Position numbers and translations under genes: made by a program. The notes below the pieces were generated by a model. That model worked only from the letters and a program-made list of their open reading frames with translations. It searched no databases and was not told the origin of the DNA. DNA of 34,292 bases, from contig JAAZLQ010000399.1 in the NCBI GenBank assembly GCA_012799255.1, positions 1 through 34,292 of the forward strand, in the 5' to 3' direction. Numbering within the stretch: position 1 is the first letter of the stretch; the number at the start of each line of letters is the position of its first letter. The DNA comes from Bacillota bacterium. GTDB lineage: Bacteria; Bacillota_G; Limnochordia; DTU010. This document shows, in pieces, positions 32,936 through 34,292 of this stretch.

Positions 32936-33220
32936 ATGGATGAAAAGAGACTGAATAATGTTCGTCACCAGCTGGTCCTAGCTGAACGGGAGCGCCTCAC
33001 CCTGGATGGGGTAGTGCATGTAGAAAGCTTTGATGATAGGGAGATTCTCCTGGAAACGGAGTTGGGGGGCTTACTTGTTCAGGGTGAAGATTTGCACATT
33101 AAAGAACTCAACTTGGAAAAGGGAAACTTGCTAGTTCGGGGCTACGTTCAATCGGTGGAGTATCTAGGGGATTCTTTGGGCAAAAAGAGCAAAGGATTAT
33201 TAGCTCGACTGTTTAGATAA
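32936..33220 (+). CDS. yabP: Sporulation protein YabP
   Basis: A 94-residue YabP-family protein with the core RLTLDGVVHVESFDDREILL and LGGLLVQGEDLHIKELNLEK. YabP is made in the mother cell under sigma-E in B. subtilis and is needed for proper sporulation; its biochemical role is unknown. The fold is beta-rich and there are no membrane segments. ATG follows GGGAGG. It is followed 24 bases later by yabQ in the conserved pair. The 64 bases upstream contain no promoter I can defend. Confidence 0.94.
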   Translation: MDEKRLNNVRHQLVLAERERLTLDGVVHVESFDDREILLETELGGLLVQGEDLHIKELNLEKGNLLVRGYVQSVEYLGDSLGKKSKGLLARLFR

Positions 33221-33244
33221 AGAATCTAAGGAGGTATCCGCTCA

Positions 33245-33715
33245 ATGGAACCCCTCGGCACTCAACTTTATGCCTTTGGCATTATTTTACTCGCCGGAGT
33301 AAACTTAGGCCTTTTCTTCGACCTGTTTCGGGTAATCAGGGGACTGTTGCGGCCGGGGTTAATCAGCACTCCTATTTTGGATTTGCTGTTTTGGGCACTG
33401 ATCACCCCTGTACTGGTACTCTATCTGATTCTGGCTAATTGGGGTGAGTTACGTGGCTATGTAGTAATTGGGTTACTCTTGGGGTTGTTTTTTTATCGGT
33501 TATTGCTAAGTGGCATGGTTATTGCCTTATTACTCTGGTTGGTAGACTTGATCAGAAGTCTTTTAAACATGCTCATTTCTCTGGTGCTTTGGATTGGTTC
33601 TTTTCCAGTGCTACTGATTCAAGAAGCCCGTTTCCATTTTTCCCATCGGGCTAAAAACATAGCCAGACCGCGCAGATTATGGCGTTGGTCGCCGAGACTG
33701 CGCTGGAAAAAATGA
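33245..33715 (+). CDS. yabQ: Spore cortex biosynthesis protein YabQ
   Basis: A 156-residue membrane protein with about five helices, starting MEPLGTQLYAFGIILLAGVN and including LGLFFDLFRVIRGLLRPG. The C-terminal 30 residues are rich in Arg, Lys and Trp (RPRRLWRWSPRLRWKK), which suggests a cytoplasmic, membrane-hugging tail. In B. subtilis YabQ lies in the membranes around the forespore and is needed for cortex formation. ATG follows AAGGAGG. It forms a conserved unit with yabP. Confidence 0.92.
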   Translation: MEPLGTQLYAFGIILLAGVNLGLFFDLFRVIRGLLRPGLISTPILDLLFWALITPVLVLYLILANWGELRGYVVIGLLLGLFFYRLLLSGMVIALLLWLVDLIRSLLNMLISLVLWIGSFPVLLIQEARFHFSHRAKNIARPRRLWRWSPRLRWKK

Positions 33716-33782
33716 TCAGCTGAGACTAGGGAGCAGGAAAACTTCGCGGGAGGGTGAATGGAATAATCAGGAGGTTATGGAC

Positions 33783-34115
33783 ATGGCCCGTGAAGTGAAT
33801 AAAAGAAAAGGTGCGCGCATACGCCCTGGACGGGTTTTAATGTTACTAGTAGTCCTATGGGTGATTTTTAGTTTTGGCAAAAATGCACTGGACAATTATA
33901 GGTTAAAACAGGAAATAAAGGCTTTGGAGAAGCGACTTGTGGTTTTGGAGATGCGTAAAGCAGATTTAGAGCGGGAGATAGAAGAATGGCTTTCCCCTGA
34001 GAACGTGGAGCGAGTGGCCAGAGAACAACTGGGATTGGTCAAACCAGGTGAAGTTGTTTACAGGTTATCCGAACCGGTTCCAGATGTTTTGGAATGGGAC
34101 GTGGAGAGGCGATAG
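33783..34115 (+). CDS. divIC: Septum formation initiator DivIC (FtsB-like)
   Basis: A protein of about 110 residues with a basic cytoplasmic N terminus (KRKGARIRPGR), one membrane helix (VLMLLVVLWVIFSFG) and an extracellular coiled coil (LKQEIKALEKRLVVLEMRK), ending with the family's SPENVERVAREQLGLVKPGE. DivIC works with FtsL and DivIB at the division septum. ATG 33783 is preferred over ATG 33777, because AGGAGG at 33769-33774 is only two bases from the earlier codon and eight from the later. It lies after yabQ as in Bacillus. Confidence 0.93.
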   Translation: MAREVNKRKGARIRPGRVLMLLVVLWVIFSFGKNALDNYRLKQEIKALEKRLVVLEMRKADLEREIEEWLSPENVERVAREQLGLVKPGEVVYRLSEPVPDVLEWDVERR

Positions 34116-34126
34116 AACCGTGGTTA

Positions 34127-34155
34127 TTGACACAAAAATTCCAATAATATATAAT
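34127..34155 (+). promoter_or_regulatory. Perfect-consensus sigma-A promoter
   Basis: TTGACA (34127-34132), 17-base spacer, TATAAT (34150-34155): twelve of twelve consensus matches. It starts 11 bases after the divIC stop and drives the S1-domain gene at 34213, leaving a leader of roughly 50 bases. Confidence 0.93.
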
Positions 34156-34212
34156 GTATCGTAGCCGAGTGCCCTGCAACGGCAAAATCCAAGAGGAGGA
34201 ATTTTTTAACGT

Positions 34213-34292
34213 ATGTCAATCGATGTCGGCAGCATTGTCGAAGGGAAGGTTACGGGAATAACCAATTTTGGTGCATTCGTAGAACTCTCCAA
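34213..34292 (+). CDS. yabR: S1 RNA-binding domain protein (YabR-like), partial
   Basis: Only the first 26 codons are in the window. The translation starts MSIDVGSIVEGKVTGI and continues NFGAFVELS, the first strands of an S1 RNA-binding domain. Position after divIC matches yabR of B. subtilis and the clostridial equivalents. A GAGGAGGA ribosome binding site ends 12 bases before the ATG, a longer gap than usual. The gene runs off the right edge. Confidence 0.85.
   Translation, partial: MSIDVGSIVEGKVTGITNFGAFVELS

Overview
The window reads as a dense, origin-proximal stretch of housekeeping and sporulation genes from an endospore-forming Firmicute of the Clostridia type. The evidence is the gene set (lonC, a sipL-like gene, spoVT, spoVB, yabP, yabQ, a SpoIID-domain gene), strong AAGGAGG-type ribosome binding sites, frequent GTG/TTG starts and consensus sigma-A promoters. 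I cannot name a genus. I saw no tRNA, rRNA, insertion sequence, prophage, CRISPR array or gene-free stretch above 300 bases.

Layout. Positions 1-2683: a P-loop ATPase gene, a convergent queT gene (queuosine-precursor ECF component) and ychF. Positions 2684-7175: rpsF-ssb-rpsR, a terminator, then yybS-rplI-lonC. Positions 7176-12180: an accessory-looking group of mgtE with a long structured leader, ridA, ddl and an ABC-F ATPase. Positions 12181-15780: a DnaD-domain gene overlapping the replicative helicase gene, a small unknown gene, rsmA (ksgA) and a YkuK-family gene. Positions 15781-19218: tandem promoters, veg, a cell-wall-binding gene with a degenerate GH18 domain, and a SipL-like spore morphogenesis gene. 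Positions 19219-28369: a small DMT transporter, ispE, a nucleotidyltransferase gene, a C-terminally short glmU, prs, rplY, pth and mfd. Positions 28370-34292: spoVT, spoVB, reverse-strand mazG and hup, then a SpoIID-domain gene, yabP, yabQ, divIC and the start of an S1-domain (YabR-like) gene.

Compared with Bacillus subtilis, two blocks that lie on opposite sides of oriC (rpsF to the helicase gene; rsmA to divIC/yabR) are adjacent here. Several usual members are missing from their places: gdpP between yybS and rplI, fin between pth and mfd, and rqcP before yabP. Functionally the genes cover replication (SSB, DnaD-like protein, helicase), translation (S6, S18, L9, L25, Pth, RsmA), envelope precursor supply (Ddl, GlmU, IspE, SpoVB), repair (Mfd) and spore development.

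I see no convincing new multi-gene system. The best leads are: the mgtE leader, which contains two mutually exclusive helices and does not look like the M-box; a GH18-like protein whose catalytic acidic residues are replaced; a GlmU that ends before its acetyltransferase site; and hairpin arrangements before glmU and mazG that resemble attenuators. All promoter, terminator and RNA-fold calls were made by eye, and exact ends may be off by a base or two.
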